A stretch of DNA of 64,000 nucleotides from Siphlonurus alternatus (GCA_949825025.1 OX463782.1:1995501-2059500); one strand, 5' to 3'; shown: positions 1 through 57,580, counted from the first letter of the stretch. Translations and numbers: made by a program. Notes: generated by a model not told the origin, from the sequence alone.

Positions 1-230
1 TACGAGGTTGTGTGCGACCAGCCGAATTGTTCATTTAAGATTATTTCTTTCAATGTTATCAAACGACTTGTGTCTTTTTCCCGACTACCACGGTGGTCAA
101 ATTGCGAGCATCAAGCGAGATTTGGCGGCTTTCTTACTTTGCTGCTGGGAACGAAATCTCCACGTGGTATGTATCGCTGGGGGACTGACGAGTCTGTCTT
201 GAAGATCCGCTCCTAGAAAGCCATCAGAGA

Positions 231-540
231 ACCGTGCAAACACCAGGACATGCCAGAATGTCCTTGGGAACACTAGCAACTAGGACAACCGGACATACCA
301 GAATGTCCGTGGAAATACTAGTAGTTTGGACACCAGGACATATACTGGAATGTCCTTGGGAACACTAGCAACTAGGACAACCGGACATACTAGAATGTCC
401 GTAGAAATACTAGTAGTTTGGACACCAGGACATATACCGGAATGTCCTTGGGAACACCAGTAACTAGGACACCCGGACATACCAGAATGTCCATGGGAAC
501 AATGGCAACTAGAATGTCCGTGCAGGACACTTACAGTTAG
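231..540. repeat. minisatellite, 92-bp higher-order period of two ~46-bp units
   Basis: The core GGACAACCGGACATAC recurs at 283, 375 and 467 (92 bp apart), alternating with GGACACCAGGACATAT. The units are rich in GGACA and its complement TGTCC. The array lies in the intron after exon 49. Confidence 0.85.
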
Positions 541-1086
541 GACAAGATTTATGTGTTCGAATATTCTACTATTTTCAAATATTCATGGAATTAAAAAAAA
601 AGTGACAAAAAAATCATGTCCACACTGCAATATTTAAACTAATATCACAACACAAATAAAGCTTAGCTATATACTATAATTTACGTCTAATACATAAAAA
701 CTAAAACAAAGAAACTATAATATACTATACTAAAATAAGCATACATAACATGAAACGAAGATTATAAACTATACTATATATAATTATGAAATTATAGTTT
801 TTTTTTGCTCTTATTTTATTTCCCTCTTTGAATAAATAGTAAAGGTGTATTTACATGCATTTGATGGTTACGTGTCGCAATTTTTGACTTAAAATCAATT
901 TACTAGAAAATTTGATTCATTAACAACCGTAACGTCTCAATAAAGATGGCTAATACCATATGATTTTACAGCAAATGCGCAATTTTTGCATCACGTCAAT
1001 AAAAATTCACTCGTGTAAATTCACATTTTAGTGTTAAAATAATAAGCATGGTTTTACACGAGCCCCAACAAGTCACGTGGTCTCAC
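541..1086. other. AT-rich intron sequence without a gene
   Basis: No ORF or exon signal. Positions about 900-1030 hold a fragment related to the foldback family seen at 12294-12504 (ATGGCTAATACCATATG, then a GCAAATGCGCAA-type stretch). Confidence 0.6.
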
Positions 1087-46252
<45,166 letters not shown>

Positions 46253-46308
46253 CTGAAATCAAAACAAATATTTAGCACATTTCATCATATCACGTAATAT
46301 TAATGCTA

Positions 46309-46530
46309 TATTCCATCCGACAGTAGCCGGAAATGCGAAATTTCGGACATTTTCGATAAATTTTAGCAATTTAATTTCATATCTTCAAAGTTTCCAACTT
46401 ATAAATCATGATAAAAAAAATAATAATAAAAACCCTGTAATTTCACCTAACTCCATTTAAGTCAAAATTAATTTTTTACATTCCCTTTAGCAATAGCCGG
46501 AAGTGTAAAATTTTTGACATTTTCGATAAA
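46309..46530. mobile_element. family M copy 3 (diverged)
   Basis: ATTCCATCCGACAGTAGCCGG and a second AGCAATAGCCGGAAGTGTAAA occur in direct rather than inverted order with shared GACATTTTCGATAAATTTTA, so this copy is rearranged. Confidence 0.45.
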
Positions 46531-47446
46531 TTTTAGCAAAATTTTTACAATTAAATCATGATAAAAAGCTAAAAAAATGTTTCAATTGCAGAGCTATTTT
46601 CTGAATGAATATAAAATAAATTAGATTGAAATTAATTAAATTTATTGTTTCACTTAATAAAATGTTAGAGAGTTAAAATACCACATAGACTTTCCTTCTT
46701 GGCATCTTAAATATTCGTAAGTAAGATGCCAAGTATGTACATAAAAAAGAAGACTATATATTATAACTGTACATAGACTTAGAGGTATTAGTACTGTAAT
46801 TGCATGTCAATGACCTTGCAACGTTGATCATTTAAGTGTTATTATAATTATTATTGTAGCAATCTAGTTGGTCACTTCACAATTATATATTAAATAATAA
46901 GAGTTGCAAATAAGATTATATGTTTACGTTGATCGTTTTTAAACCGGTTTATTTTATTTCAAAAATATTATTAAATGTAGTAGTTTTTTTTTTATAAATA
47001 ATAAACGGTAAAATTCTTCTTTATGATATGAGGTAAAAATTGTGAAATACAGTTTTCTTTATAAAACTTGGAAATCCATGTTTTCTAAGTTAAAAACACG
47101 AAATTATAGACTTTTTTTTTTGTAATTATGAAAAGTGATGGCTATCTTTAAATTTTTGCGTCTCATTATTTATATAATAAAAGACAAAGAATATTATACA
47201 CACTAGAATGCACATGCAACATATAAAAAGTTTATTTTGCAGAATATTTTTCAAGATGTTGCATTTTTTTAATGATGTGTAAGATATTATGCATGAAAAT
47301 ATATGTTTTTGTTTAAATGCATTTGAGAAAATTAAAATATAAAATATTATGCAGAAAAATAATTATTTTAAAAACATTTGTAAGTAATACATAAAAATAT
47401 ATATTATACATAAATACAATTTATATATATGACTAAATTAAATGGA
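46531..47446. other. AT-rich sequence, no gene
   Basis: Nothing recognised apart from a short hairpin at about 46698-46731 (TTGGCATCTTAAATATTCGT / AGTAAGATGCCAAG). Confidence 0.5.
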
Positions 47447-47874
47447 TTAAGGACATTGGGTGTAGCACCGGTAGCTGGCAACACTGACGTATCTTCACCA
47501 TGTTAATTTTTGATCATTGCTCCTCGGAGTAATTTTTATGCTAGAGCTAAGCTGATTGCTGTAGTATCAAGATAATTAGTAGCCCAAGTGCACAATTTGG
47601 CTAAATAAAGCCTGATTTAAGGAAAAGTATTTTTTAGTAATTTTTTAAATTTACATGCATTTTTCTAAAATATAAAAAAAATACTTTTCTTTAAATCAGG
47701 CTTTATTTAGCCAAATTGTGCACTTGAGCTAATAATTATCTTGATACTACAGCAATCAGCTTAGCTCTAGCATAAAAATTACTCCGAGGAGCAATGATCA
47801 AAAATTAACATGGTGAAGATACGTCAGTGTTGCCAACTACCGGTGCTACACCCAATGCCCTTAATCAATTGATT
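47447..47874. repeat. 428-bp near-perfect hairpin
   Basis: TTAAGGACATTGGGTGTAGC at the left is inverted as GCTACACCCAATGCCCTTAA at the right. Pairing is almost continuous over about 190 bp per arm, including TGCTCCTCGGAGTAATTTTT. A related half copy lies at about 7882-7935. Confidence 0.92.
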
Positions 47875-48177
47875 TAAGCTATTATCACGATTATATTTTG
47901 TGTTGTACTTATAGTTTATAGATATTTATTTATACTGTATGCATATATACAGTATGTTATGTACAGTGCGCAATGTACGACGTATTATATTTAAGCGTGT
48001 AATATTATGTATCTAATGTATTCATAAACAAAACAAAATACATTTAAAAAATTATTTATGTATTTGATGTTATTATACTTTAATAAAACAGAATATCGAC
48101 TATAATACACAATCTGCAATCGATATTGGAAGCATAATAAAGACTAAATTCTCTGAAATATTTTTTTTGTTACTAAC

Positions 48178-48250
48178 TCGGACATGAGTGCAACAATTGC
48201 ATTGTTGCTTGACCACTCTGAGATGCAACAACAATAAAAAGAGGCTCCAT
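48178..48250 (-). CDS. candidate first coding exon of the uif-like gene
   Basis: An ATG at 48250-48248 opens 24 codons beginning MEPLFIVV and ending HSCP, then one base before a GTTAGT donor. This is exactly the phase the lectin exon at 46171-46252 needs, and the junction would read CP-R-W, the usual opening Cys-Pro of a C-type lectin fold. It sits in a GC-richer patch (48180-48330). Against it: the hydrophobic run is short for a signal peptide, the donor is weak, and the frame upstream of the ATG is also open. A start exon outside the window is equally possible. Confidence 0.25.
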
Positions 48251-48444
48251 GTACGGCGAAGGTCGCAAGGAGGGCGCGAATCTGGTTCCTGCTGGACCCA
48301 GACCGTCTGATCTGGTTCCAGTCCACTGCCCTCTTTTATGTACGTAACAATTATATAACAAGGTAAATTAGGACGGTGATAGACTTTCAATGTTTAAATG
48401 TGAAGTTCTGTATGTAAAAATTAATTCTTTAAAAAAATTAAATT

Positions 48445-48712
48445 ACCCGAGTTGACATAAATTTGATCTTTTCTTCGCTATTAAGCTCTCCTCTCGTCTT
48501 TTTTCCTCTTATTTTGCACCATTTTAGAGAAAAAACGAGGAGAAAAGACGAGATTACGCTTTTTTCCTCTTCTTGAGCATAAAATATTAGAAGTATCGTC
48601 TTCATTTTCTCCTCACTTTGAATGAAGAGGAAATAAGATGTGTTTTAGAGGTAAATAGATTAAGTTTAGACGTGTAAAAGATGAGTTGAAGACGTAATTT
48701 TTCAACTAGGGT
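48445..48712. mobile_element. short element, family D copy 5 (reverse orientation)
   Basis: It runs from ACCCGAGTTGACATAAATTT to TTTTTCAACTAGGGT, a complete copy with both inverted ends. Confidence 0.8.
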
Positions 48713-48754
48713 AATGTTATCAGACTCATTAGTGAAGTAGTGTAAAAAGTAAAT

Positions 48755-48832
48755 TGAAAAATCGTCTCTTGTCCGCAATATTGGCTTATCTGCTAGTTCA
48801 GGTGAGTGCATTATTGCGAACAAGGGACAAAA
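48755..48832. mobile_element. small family K relative
   Basis: TCTCTTGTCCGCAATATTGG at the left and CATTATTGCGAACAAGGGACA at the right form an 80-bp inverted unit. Confidence 0.55.
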
Positions 48833-48846
48833 CCATGAAAGAGATA

Positions 48847-48932
48847 ATAAAATAAAATAAAATAAAATAAAATAAAATAAAATAAAATAAAATAAAATAA
48901 AATAAAATAAAATAAAATAAAATAAAATAAAA
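48847..48932. repeat. (AATAA)n pentanucleotide microsatellite
   Basis: About 17 perfect AAAAT/TAAAA units, bordered by a T run and the next D element. Confidence 0.97.
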
Positions 48933-48947
48933 TTTTTTTTTATCATA

Positions 48948-49207
48948 CCTTAGTTGAAAAATTACCTATTCAACTCATCTTTTACACGTCTAAACCTAAT
49001 ATTTTTACCTCTAAAACACATCTTATTTTCTCTTCGCTCAAAGTGAGGATGAAATAAAGACAATATTTCTAACATTTTATGCTCAAAAAAAGGAAAAAAG
49101 ACGTAATCTCGTCTATTTTTGCCTCTAAAATGGTTCAAAATAAGAGGAGAAAAGACGAGAGGAGAGTTTAATAGCGAAGAAAAGTTGAAATTTATTTCAA
49201 CTCGGGT
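48948..49207. mobile_element. short element, family D copy 6
   Basis: It starts CTTAGTTGAAAAATTACC and ends ATTTATTTCAACTCGGGT. It stands in inverted orientation to copy 5, 235 bp away. Confidence 0.8.
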
Positions 49208-51375
49208 AGACTTAACCCCTTTTCACTTTTTTATCATAACCAATGTGTTCATTTCAGGGCAGGTCAAATACTACCCTTGCAGCTAGATTTTCTGAATATA
49301 TACAGTAGATTTGTAACATCCTAACATGATAGAAGAACACTCAGTCTATAATATAAAGACATCGAAAGGTGCATGCATGCAATTTAATACCCTTAATTGT
49401 TCATTGCTGTCTCGAAATGTGTATTTTTATTTTTTTAATCTCTCAGAAGATTATGCTAATTATTTGTTCCTAATTCAGAGGAGCATTAAAGCATGATTAT
49501 GAAAACATTAAATTTGATGTTCATTAGAATATAATTTTGTTGTAAATGCAATTTTTTTTGTTACAATAAGAGATCTTTGTTTAATATATAAATAAAGCTT
49601 ATTTTTGCATCAAAGCCTCGTGTCTTTTAAAAAATAATTCATGTGTGTAAGTAGAATACTTAATAGCATCATCAATACAATACATGATGTAGTTGACAGT
49701 ATATACTGTCGCCAAACACTGGTTTTCATGTAACATCATGATTTTACAAAGAGAAATTATTGGCAAGTATTATTATGAAAGTACTTGACAGCTTTCGTAT
49801 GAAGTGAATGTACTTGTGTTTTAATGAATATTTTATTTTGATACTTAAACATAACAATATTTTAAATAGTAAAATTAATTTAGCTTATCATTATTTCAAC
49901 AATGCAATTAATATTATTTATAGATTTTTTTACTAAAGTATCATTCACATTTGCTGAATCATGCATTATCATCATATTTTGTTTAACATAAATAATGATA
50001 TTAATGATAGATTTAATAGTAAATAAACATTTATTTCCGTTTGTGTTCCACTCATATTTGTGACGTCACACATCGAGTGGCCTACAGTAAACAACAAAAA
50101 AACATGACCAGAATGCAGCGACTTCTTCATCAAATTAGGCCACGCATGGTCTGTTACTTTTTTTTTTAACATCAATATATAAGTACATGACCGTGCCACT
50201 TATAAACCTTCCTTTGTGTTTTACCGCCGTTGCATCTTGTGTATCAATCAACATTGGATGATAAATCTGGTGGGTTAGTTGGATTTTAGGTTAAAGTGAC
50301 GTATTGCATTCTTTTTTATATGTGACAATTTAATTATGTTATATAAAAGAATTTTTGTGTTTCAGTTTTAAGAATACACTTCACGTATATTGGATATTGA
50401 CGCAGTTTTTCAAAAGTAAAATAAAAATTATATTTAAGTATTTTGACCTTATTTTAGGCACATATTTACCCCAGAAATAAAAATATATAAACAAGTTTTT
50501 GCTATTTTCTTTTTGCCTAATTTTAAATTCGAATTATTTCTTGATTGTCAACAATTCATAAATAAATAATAAAGATTGCATTCAAAATATTTGTAATAAA
50601 ATAACAAAAATTCAACCAAAATTTTGTTTAAAATGAACGACTAATTTGTGTACAGACAATAATTTAAAATTAGCCTGTTCGTAAATGCATAATCAATAAT
50701 TATTGCTTCAGTTATCAAATGATCCATATGTAAAGGGGACTTAAGGGTCATTTGATTCTAAAAATTGTGTATTTATTCTGATTTTTTGGAATTATATTTA
50801 ATGTTATGTTCATAAATAAAATTACTTAATTGCCCCACAAGAAGATTAAGAAAGTTTATTTCCATTGTTGCTTATTATAAACTTCTAACATAAATTAACA
50901 ATATTAAGAATGAACGGTACAAAGCTAGCCAGAAGAGCATATTATATAAATTATAATTTCAAGCTAAGAATTTAAACTATCTAAAACTGGTTTTCAAGTT
51001 TATCATAAAAAAATATATAAAGTGAGTTTTTTTTTTCTCTATCATCAATTCTTTCAGATTAACATCACTAGTCCATGTAATAAATTTGAAGTTCAATAAC
51101 CTTATAGTGTAAATTAATCATTTTATTCATTCATATACAATATATACTTATGAAATATTGTACTTTTAAAAAAGTTCCAGCAAATGAACATCAAATTGTA
51201 TAAAAAAACACAGTATGGTTGAAAAGAAAAAACGTTAATTATTTATATTTTCTTGTCATATTGCAAGTAAAGTACGGAAGAAACACGTAGTGGTTATGGT
51301 CGAGAGAGTTGAACGAACGAATACCGTGTCGTTTTAGTGTGTATTATAACGGGCTGTATCTGCCAAAACCACAAG

Positions 51376-51377
<2 letters not shown>
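49208..51377. other. AT-rich sequence, no gene
   Basis: About 2.2 kb without repeats of clear structure, long ORFs or convincing splice-flanked frames. Confidence 0.55.

Positions 51378-51464
<87 letters not shown>
51378..51464. repeat. (GA)n microsatellite
   Basis: A perfect GA array of about 87 bp. A smaller GA-rich stretch follows at 51660-51690. Confidence 0.97.
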
Positions 51465-51468
<4 letters not shown>

Positions 51469-51728
51469 ATATTGATTGAAATGGAAATAAAAGTGAAAAG
51501 AACCAGAGATATATTGGCTTCATTGGATTTATATATACGAAAAAAAGGTATATACTGTTCAAAAGAAACGAGTGAGATAAATTGAACGTAAGAAAATGGA
51601 TTTAGACAAGATTATTGGCTGGGAATAAAGAGAATATTAGAATTCGGTAGTGAAATATAAAGAGAGAGAGGATAGAGGGAGAGAGAGAGGAAAAAACAGG
51701 GATGAGAGACAGCCCTTATGTATACAAG

Positions 51729-51987
51729 TATAGTTGAAAACTTATATGTCTTCAACTCATCCTTTACACGTCTAAACCTAATATTTTTACCTGTAGCTCT
51801 AAAACACATCTTATTTCTTCCTCGCTCAAAGTGAAGATGAAATTATATGCTCTCAAGAAGTGGACAAAATACGTATTCTTGTATTTTTCCTTTTTTTTTC
51901 TCTCTAAAATGGTGTAAAATAAGAGGAAATTAGACAAGAGGAGAGTTTAATAGTGAATAACATATGGAATTTATTTCAAACTCGGGA
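51729..51987. mobile_element. short element, family D copy 7
   Basis: TATAGTTGAAAACTTATATG ... TTTACACGTCTAAACC ... GGAATTTATTTCAAACTCGGG. Complete but diverged. Confidence 0.75.
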
Positions 51988-51997
51988 GGGAAATTAT

Positions 51998-52000
<3 letters not shown>

Positions 52001-52075
<75 letters not shown>
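52001..52075. repeat. (GA)n microsatellite
   Basis: A perfect GA array of about 75 bp directly after a family D element. Confidence 0.97.
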
Positions 52076-52078
<3 letters not shown>

Positions 52079-52129
52079 TAAAGAGACAGGACTTTGATGC
52101 TGCACGGTAAATGACAGATATATCCGAGA

Positions 52130-52250
52130 TAATAATGCAGCCCGGAGCAGACTCGCGCTACACGATGGTTCCCACGGCGAATCTCGCGCTCCAGGCTTCT
52201 TCTTTCTCGATTATGTAACGAACAGCTGACGCGTCATTGGTCGTCACACA
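52130..52250 (-). promoter_or_regulatory. CpG-containing patch, possible promoter or 5' exon
   Basis: A sharp rise in GC and CpG in an AT-rich setting. On the minus strand it has GACCAATGACGCG (a CCAAT-type box) followed by TCAGCTG and then a GC-rich stretch without a long frame. It would suit the upstream promoter or a non-coding first exon of the uif-like gene, but nothing in the sequence proves transcription. Confidence 0.2.
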
Positions 52251-53915
52251 ACAATGTTTATTGCAACAATTAGTATTGTTATGAGATTATTGTTAACATA
52301 GTATCCACGGGGGATATTTTATAATTATGGTTACTTTATTATTGTATAAGTATTAATTTACAAATTAAAATTATCATAAATGTAATATTTTGTTCAACAA
52401 ACCATGTATAATAATATTTAATTGTGTAAATATAATTATATTAACTTGAGGAAATAAATTGTAATATAAAAAAAATGGTGGTATTTTTTTCCATGACCAA
52501 TTAAAAATAAAATATATAAATAAAAAAATTAAAAATTAATATTTTAAAAAATATAAGTTCCTTATACGGAAATATAATCATTGAACCATAAAAAACAGGC
52601 TATGATAATAATTAAAGTAATAATTTTTAGTCATTGTTTTTTATAATAATTTTTCTGTGTGAAGATCACATAGATGCAGTTAAGTTTGGCCTATTTAATA
52701 TGAAAAAATTATGAAACTGTTATATATTGCATTGTATGCGCATAATGCTTGACTTGCTCATATTACGTATATGAGAAAGATAAGATTCTATAGACAAGAG
52801 TTGCAAAATTTTAACACGGAGAGAAAGTCATTCAGGATGTTAATTTTATTTCATCCTAGCACTGCTAATTTCCCACGGGTTTTAAATCGCAATGAATCAT
52901 CGTAAGAATTATTAATTAAAAGTATTGATTTTATTAAAATATAGGTGTTTTAATTTAAAATATTAACCGGAAGTTTCATTTTAAAAAAGAATATTATGTT
53001 TAATTTTGCTATTTTTAACTTTTCAAAAGTTAAATAAGAGATAATAAAATTTTGTCATTATTTTTTTTAAGCTAGATATTTTATAGTTTTATTATTTTAT
53101 GTAAGTTAAAGTAAATGTAAGTTAAGACAATTTTCCTCTTTTATTTCTAATTAAAATGAAGACTTTGAATTTAAATTAATAATTTATATTCCCTACTGAT
53201 ATTCTAGAGCTATCTCCTTCATTTTAACAAGAAAATTTAACATGAAATGTAAGAAAGTTTTTAGAAATAAAAAAAGTGATAAAAAATGTAAGTAATCTTT
53301 GAAGAAGTATAAAATTTGATACACTTTTTGTTACTTTTTTTAAAGCATTGATTTCAAATTTATGAATGTTTTTTAATTAAAATTTGTGAGTATTTCATTT
53401 ACAGTTTATTAGAAAATTGATCATAAATTTATTTTATTAAATTAAACTCCCTGCAAGTGTCTCTACGAGACAAGATTCTTATCTTGATTATTTTTGTACA
53501 CCTAAGCAAGGCTGGAACGTTATTTATTTACTGAGTTTCTAGGCGTTGTCACGCAGTCTATGGAGGCGTGGTGAGTTCAAACTTAAATTGGAATTGCAGT
53601 GAAGTTATACTTTGAATATTAATGTACATCTGCAAATCTTCCTCTCGTTAGTGAGGGCAATACTCTGTGGTGTACACTTTGGGTAAGCTGGAACGTTTTG
53701 GTTCTGATTTACAAGGTTTTCAAATTCTCAGTAAAATAGGACAATTTTCTTCACACTTCTCCCCCCCCCCCCCAAATGAAAAATTTTGCAACTATAGAAC
53801 TGAAAATGCAGAGATTCGATAAAATTATGAATATCATGAAATTGTATAAAATATTCTACTTTACCAAAAACTATTAGAATAATTTAGAATAGAATGGAAT
53901 AATTTCTTTATTATA
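52251..53915. other. AT-rich sequence, no gene
   Basis: Apart from a C run at about 53760-53774 I see no feature. Confidence 0.55.
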
Positions 53916-54133
53916 GGCGATATCGCCCGGAATAATGAGCTATCTGCCTTCTACAATTTCGTTGCAATAATGAGATGTCTGTTAATTCAGGTGAGCGCAA
54001 TTATGAGCTTTATTTTACACCGATTTAAAGCTCATAATAATTGCGCTCACCTGAAATAACATGCAGACAGCTCATTATTGCAACAAAATCATTGTAGGCA
54101 GGTAGCTCATTATTCTGGACGAGGGACGATATC
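53916..54133. mobile_element. foldback element, family K copy 3
   Basis: GGCGATATCGCCCGGAATAATG at the left and ATTCTGGACGAGGGACGATATC at the right. Inner arms are GTGAGCGCAATTATGAGC and GCTCATAATAATTGCGCTCAC. Confidence 0.75.
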
Positions 54134-55029
54134 CTTTGTCTTATGGACAAAACGTTGAATAAAACTTTAAAATTTCACTTTTTCGAGGGGTGGTAGCATC
54201 ATCTGTCATGGATGTGTGGCTTATTCGTAATATATTTATCATATATACAGTATAGGTCTGTTTGTAAACCCTGTCCAGTGTACACTCTATTCGAATAAAA
54301 ATGTCCGATCCGGCTATTTTTCATTTGAATGAAGTGTACATGTTCTAATGCAATTTGAAGTAATATCCGAGTTTTGTAATTACTATGACGTCATTATCTG
54401 TGATGCGTGTGCAATTAGTGTTCAGTCATTGACCGCTACTGTAAGTAACCGGAACCTCACCCAACTGAGCAAACAGAAGAACATCACGACGCGAAAACCA
54501 TTCAAGCGAAAACATCATTATTATAACATACGGTAAAGTGGAATACAAACAAATAATTTTATTTACGCTTTTCTTTTGTTGATTTGACATTTTCAAGATC
54601 TTCTTTGAAAATTTTTATAAAGAAATTGTACTGTCACTAAAACAGTTATCTACTATTATGAATATTTTTTTGGTAAAATAACTGGTTTATGTAACAAAAA
54701 TATATACTTTCATTTATAGTAAACACACATTATTTTATATCATTTTATATACAATGGGAAATAAATAATGTTGGAACGAAAGCAACTATTCAAGTTAATC
54801 GAAGAATTATTCTGAAATAGTTCCCACGAAGATTTGGAATATGTAAGTTTTTACTTGGGATTTGAAATAACATCAATATTATGTTTCAAATATACGTACG
54901 TCAGATGCGTAAACGAAAATGAACTTTATTGCTCTACGATACAAAGTTTAGAATCGCTAATGTAGCAAATTTATATGTGATGAAATTTGATCACATGAAT
55001 GCATTAATTTTAATACATTAAGGAAATTG
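54134..55029. other. AT-rich sequence, no gene
   Basis: A small TGTACACTCTATTCG ... GAATGAAGTGTACA inverted piece at 54278-54341 resembles the sequence at 28496-28597. A 62-codon plus-strand ORF at 54348-54536 has no recognisable similarity and no supporting signals. Confidence 0.45.
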
Positions 55030-55181
55030 AATCGTATATAATGAGTTATCTGCTTACCAAAATCCATGTGCAATAATGACAAACTTTAACCTTGAAATTG
55101 CATTCACCAGATATAGCAGATATAGTTCATTATTGTACAGAATTTTGGTAGATAGATAACTCATTATCCGGACGAGGGACT
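55030..55181. mobile_element. family K copy 4 (short)
   Basis: ATAATGAGTTATCTGCTTACC and GGTAGATAGATAACTCATTAT are inverted, followed by CCGGACGAGGGAC as in the other K copies. Confidence 0.6.
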
Positions 55182-55257
55182 TACTGCTTGTTCACATGAT
55201 GTTTAATAATATGGATTATTTGAACACGGATGAAAATGCATGCTGATCATACGAGGC

Positions 55258-55281
55258 GTCTCTCTCTCTCTCTCTCTCTCT
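55258..55281. repeat. short (TC)n run
   Basis: About 12 TC units; no other feature around it. Confidence 0.9.
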
Positions 55282-55522
55282 TGTCTCTCGTTATCTCTTC
55301 CAGCCTTTTAAATCACCATGCCCTCTGCATGTATTATTCTCAATTGAAATTTTTAAATATACGTCAAAATTTTGTATTGCAGAATGAGAGTGCAAATTTA
55401 TGTTACTCTGATTTTTTTTTTAAGACTTTTTAGAGACCAGAAAGTATTGCTAAAAAGTTTTGCCGAGGTTGGGTTCGAACCCACGTTTCTTTTAGGTCTT
55501 ATTGCAAAAAAAAAAAAGTTCC

Positions 55523-55790
55523 CCCAGTTAAAAAATTACGTCTTCAACTCTTCCTTTACACGTCTAAACCTAATCTTTTTAGATCTAAAACACATCTTAT
55601 TTTTTCTTCGCTAAAAGTGAGGATGGAATGAAGACAATATTTTTTACATTTTATGTTCAAGAAAAGGGAAAAAGACGTAATATCGTCTTTTCGACCTTTT
55701 TTTTTTACTAAAATGGTGCAAAATTAGAGCAAATTAGATGAGAAGAGAGTTTAATAGCGAATAAAAGATGAAATTTATTTCAACTCGGGT
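55523..55790. mobile_element. short element, family D copy 8
   Basis: CCCAGTTAAAAAATTACGTC ... TTTACACGTCTAAACC ... AAATTTATTTCAACTCGGGT. Complete, with one changed end base set. Confidence 0.78.
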
Positions 55791-56399
55791 CACCATTATA
55801 TAAAACAGGTATACAACGCTCACTGACAGTCACTGACTGTGAGAGATAATGTTATTTGAAGTACCAACTTAACAGAAATAAACTGATTTTGAAGAACGTG
55901 CTCGGATTTATTCATTCTATAATGGAAATGTTACACCAATGACCTCGATGGTAAATCCAGTAGTTCGTGAAAGGTTTGGTACCCACGCCCGCGAGAATAT
56001 ACAAGGCCATTCAAATACCACTTACTGCTTGAATAATGTTTACCGTGCAAGTGCGTATATCGGCCAAGGATTATATTTAAAATGTCATAAGGTTTAAATT
56101 TCTATTATTTAACATTGACAGACAGACACAATGTTAGAGTTGCTACTGGTATAGTGAGGCGTGGGTTAAAAATGTGGCCTTTAAAAAATGAACTTGTTTT
56201 AAAACTGTCTTAAACAATTCTGGAAAAATGGATAGTCTCAATTTTATCAACAGGTGTCTTGAATTTTGTCATTTTACTTCAGTTTTGAATGCGGGAAATG
56301 TCATTTTTTTGCACTCAGTTTTGTATGAGGAAAATGTCATTTTTTTGTACCTGAATATTCTGTATACATTAATTGTAAAATTGATTCATCCATACGTAA
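55791..56399. other. sequence without a recognised gene
   Basis: A direct repeat of GAATGCGGGAAATGTCATTTTTTTG type occurs at about 56287-56350 (second unit GTATGAGGAAAATGTCATTTTTTTG). Nothing else was seen. Confidence 0.45.
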
Positions 56400-56532
56400 T
56401 GTACACTTCTCGCCTCTAAAAATTTCCCTTTCTGCAGCCTTGTTAATCACCATGCCTCGTGTGTTATACTTACGGGGCATGGTAATTAACAAGGCTGCAG
56501 AAGAGAAATTTTCAGAGGTAAGAAGTGTACAT
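56400..56532. mobile_element. hairpin element, family L copy 4 (complete)
   Basis: TGTACACTTCTCGCCTCTAAA at the left is inverted at the right (TCAGAGGTAAGAAGTGTACA). The inner arms are CTGCAGCCTTGTTAATCACC and its complement. The best-preserved L copy. Confidence 0.85.
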
Positions 56533-56564
56533 TGTTGAAAAGTTTAATAATAACCAGTAAAGGC

Positions 56565-56715
56565 TATATTACACGATACAATTTTTCTAGTTATTGTATA
56601 CAATTTTTCCTTGCAAGAAAATTTCCTCTACATACAAACAAATGGATATTAATTTTTCTTGTAAGGTAAAATTGTATACAATTATTAGAAAAATTGTATC
56701 GTGTAATACCGGCTT
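56565..56715. mobile_element. foldback element, family N copy 1
   Basis: TATTACACGATACAATTTTTC at the left and GAAAAATTGTATCGTGTAATA at the right are exact inverted ends. A decayed second copy is at about 57628-57765. Confidence 0.85.
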
Positions 56716-57358
56716 AACCGCACTGAACCATATAATAACAAATTAAGTAAATAAAATATTATTATAGTCATATTCAAATGTGTATAATTTTTTTACATAA
56801 AAAAATATATATCCTCAAAATTATTGCCATATATGAATAAATTTGTGTCAGCTTTCATACAGTGAACCTGATATTATTAACATTTTAATTTGTATCTATG
56901 ATGAAGTTTTTAAATTTTAAAGATCTCAATATCTAATTAAAAAATGAAATTTTACAAAAATAAATTTATACAAAACTCATTATTAAAGATTTATATTTTA
57001 TCGATTTGATTGATGTTAAAATGGCGTGCGAAGAAAGGAAAGGAGAAATTATGGGGGGGGTATTATTCATCTCGGTGTTTTGGATTCAGAGATGGTGCTG
57101 ACTGAGATATTAGTATTCAAACCCACCATCAACTCCCGCCAACTCGCGGTCAACTCGTGATGACGTCATCAGGGCGGAAATCAACCTTCTACGGAACATT
57201 AATTCATTTGCTCCGTGTGTTATTGTATATAGTGAATATTGTCAATTTGCAGCAATGAAATAATCGAATTATATTTTTTTTTTGAAAATTTACATAAAAG
57301 AGGTTAACGTGATTGTTAATTGAAGTTAAAACAATAAAAATCATAATGAAAAGTTAAC
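56716..57358. other. AT-rich sequence, no gene
   Basis: A GC-richer patch at 57120-57190 contains GATGACGTCATC. No coding frame was found. Confidence 0.5.
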
Positions 57359-57580
57359 CTAAAGGTGGATTCAAATGGAGATTTTTATCAAGCGAAGCGA
57401 ATAATGCGCACTTGCTGTAACATCCATTGACGGCCATATTTGGTGATTAAAAGAAAAAGAGCATCGTAATTAATGCAATTCCCGGCGAACCACCGCATAG
57501 GATTAGGATTTTACAGCTTTTACGTCAAAATCGCGTCGCATCGCCGTTGTCGCCATCTGCATCTATGATAAAACTATATT
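57359..57580. mobile_element. short element, family F copy 3
   Basis: AAAGGTGGATTCAAATGGAG at the left; GCACTTGCTGTAACATCCATTG and TTACGTCAAAATCGCGTCGC inside match family F at 12294. Confidence 0.55.

Noticed and set aside
231..540. CRISPR-like array at the left end
   Set aside because: The whole unit repeats, with no unique spacers, in a eukaryotic intron; it is a minisatellite.
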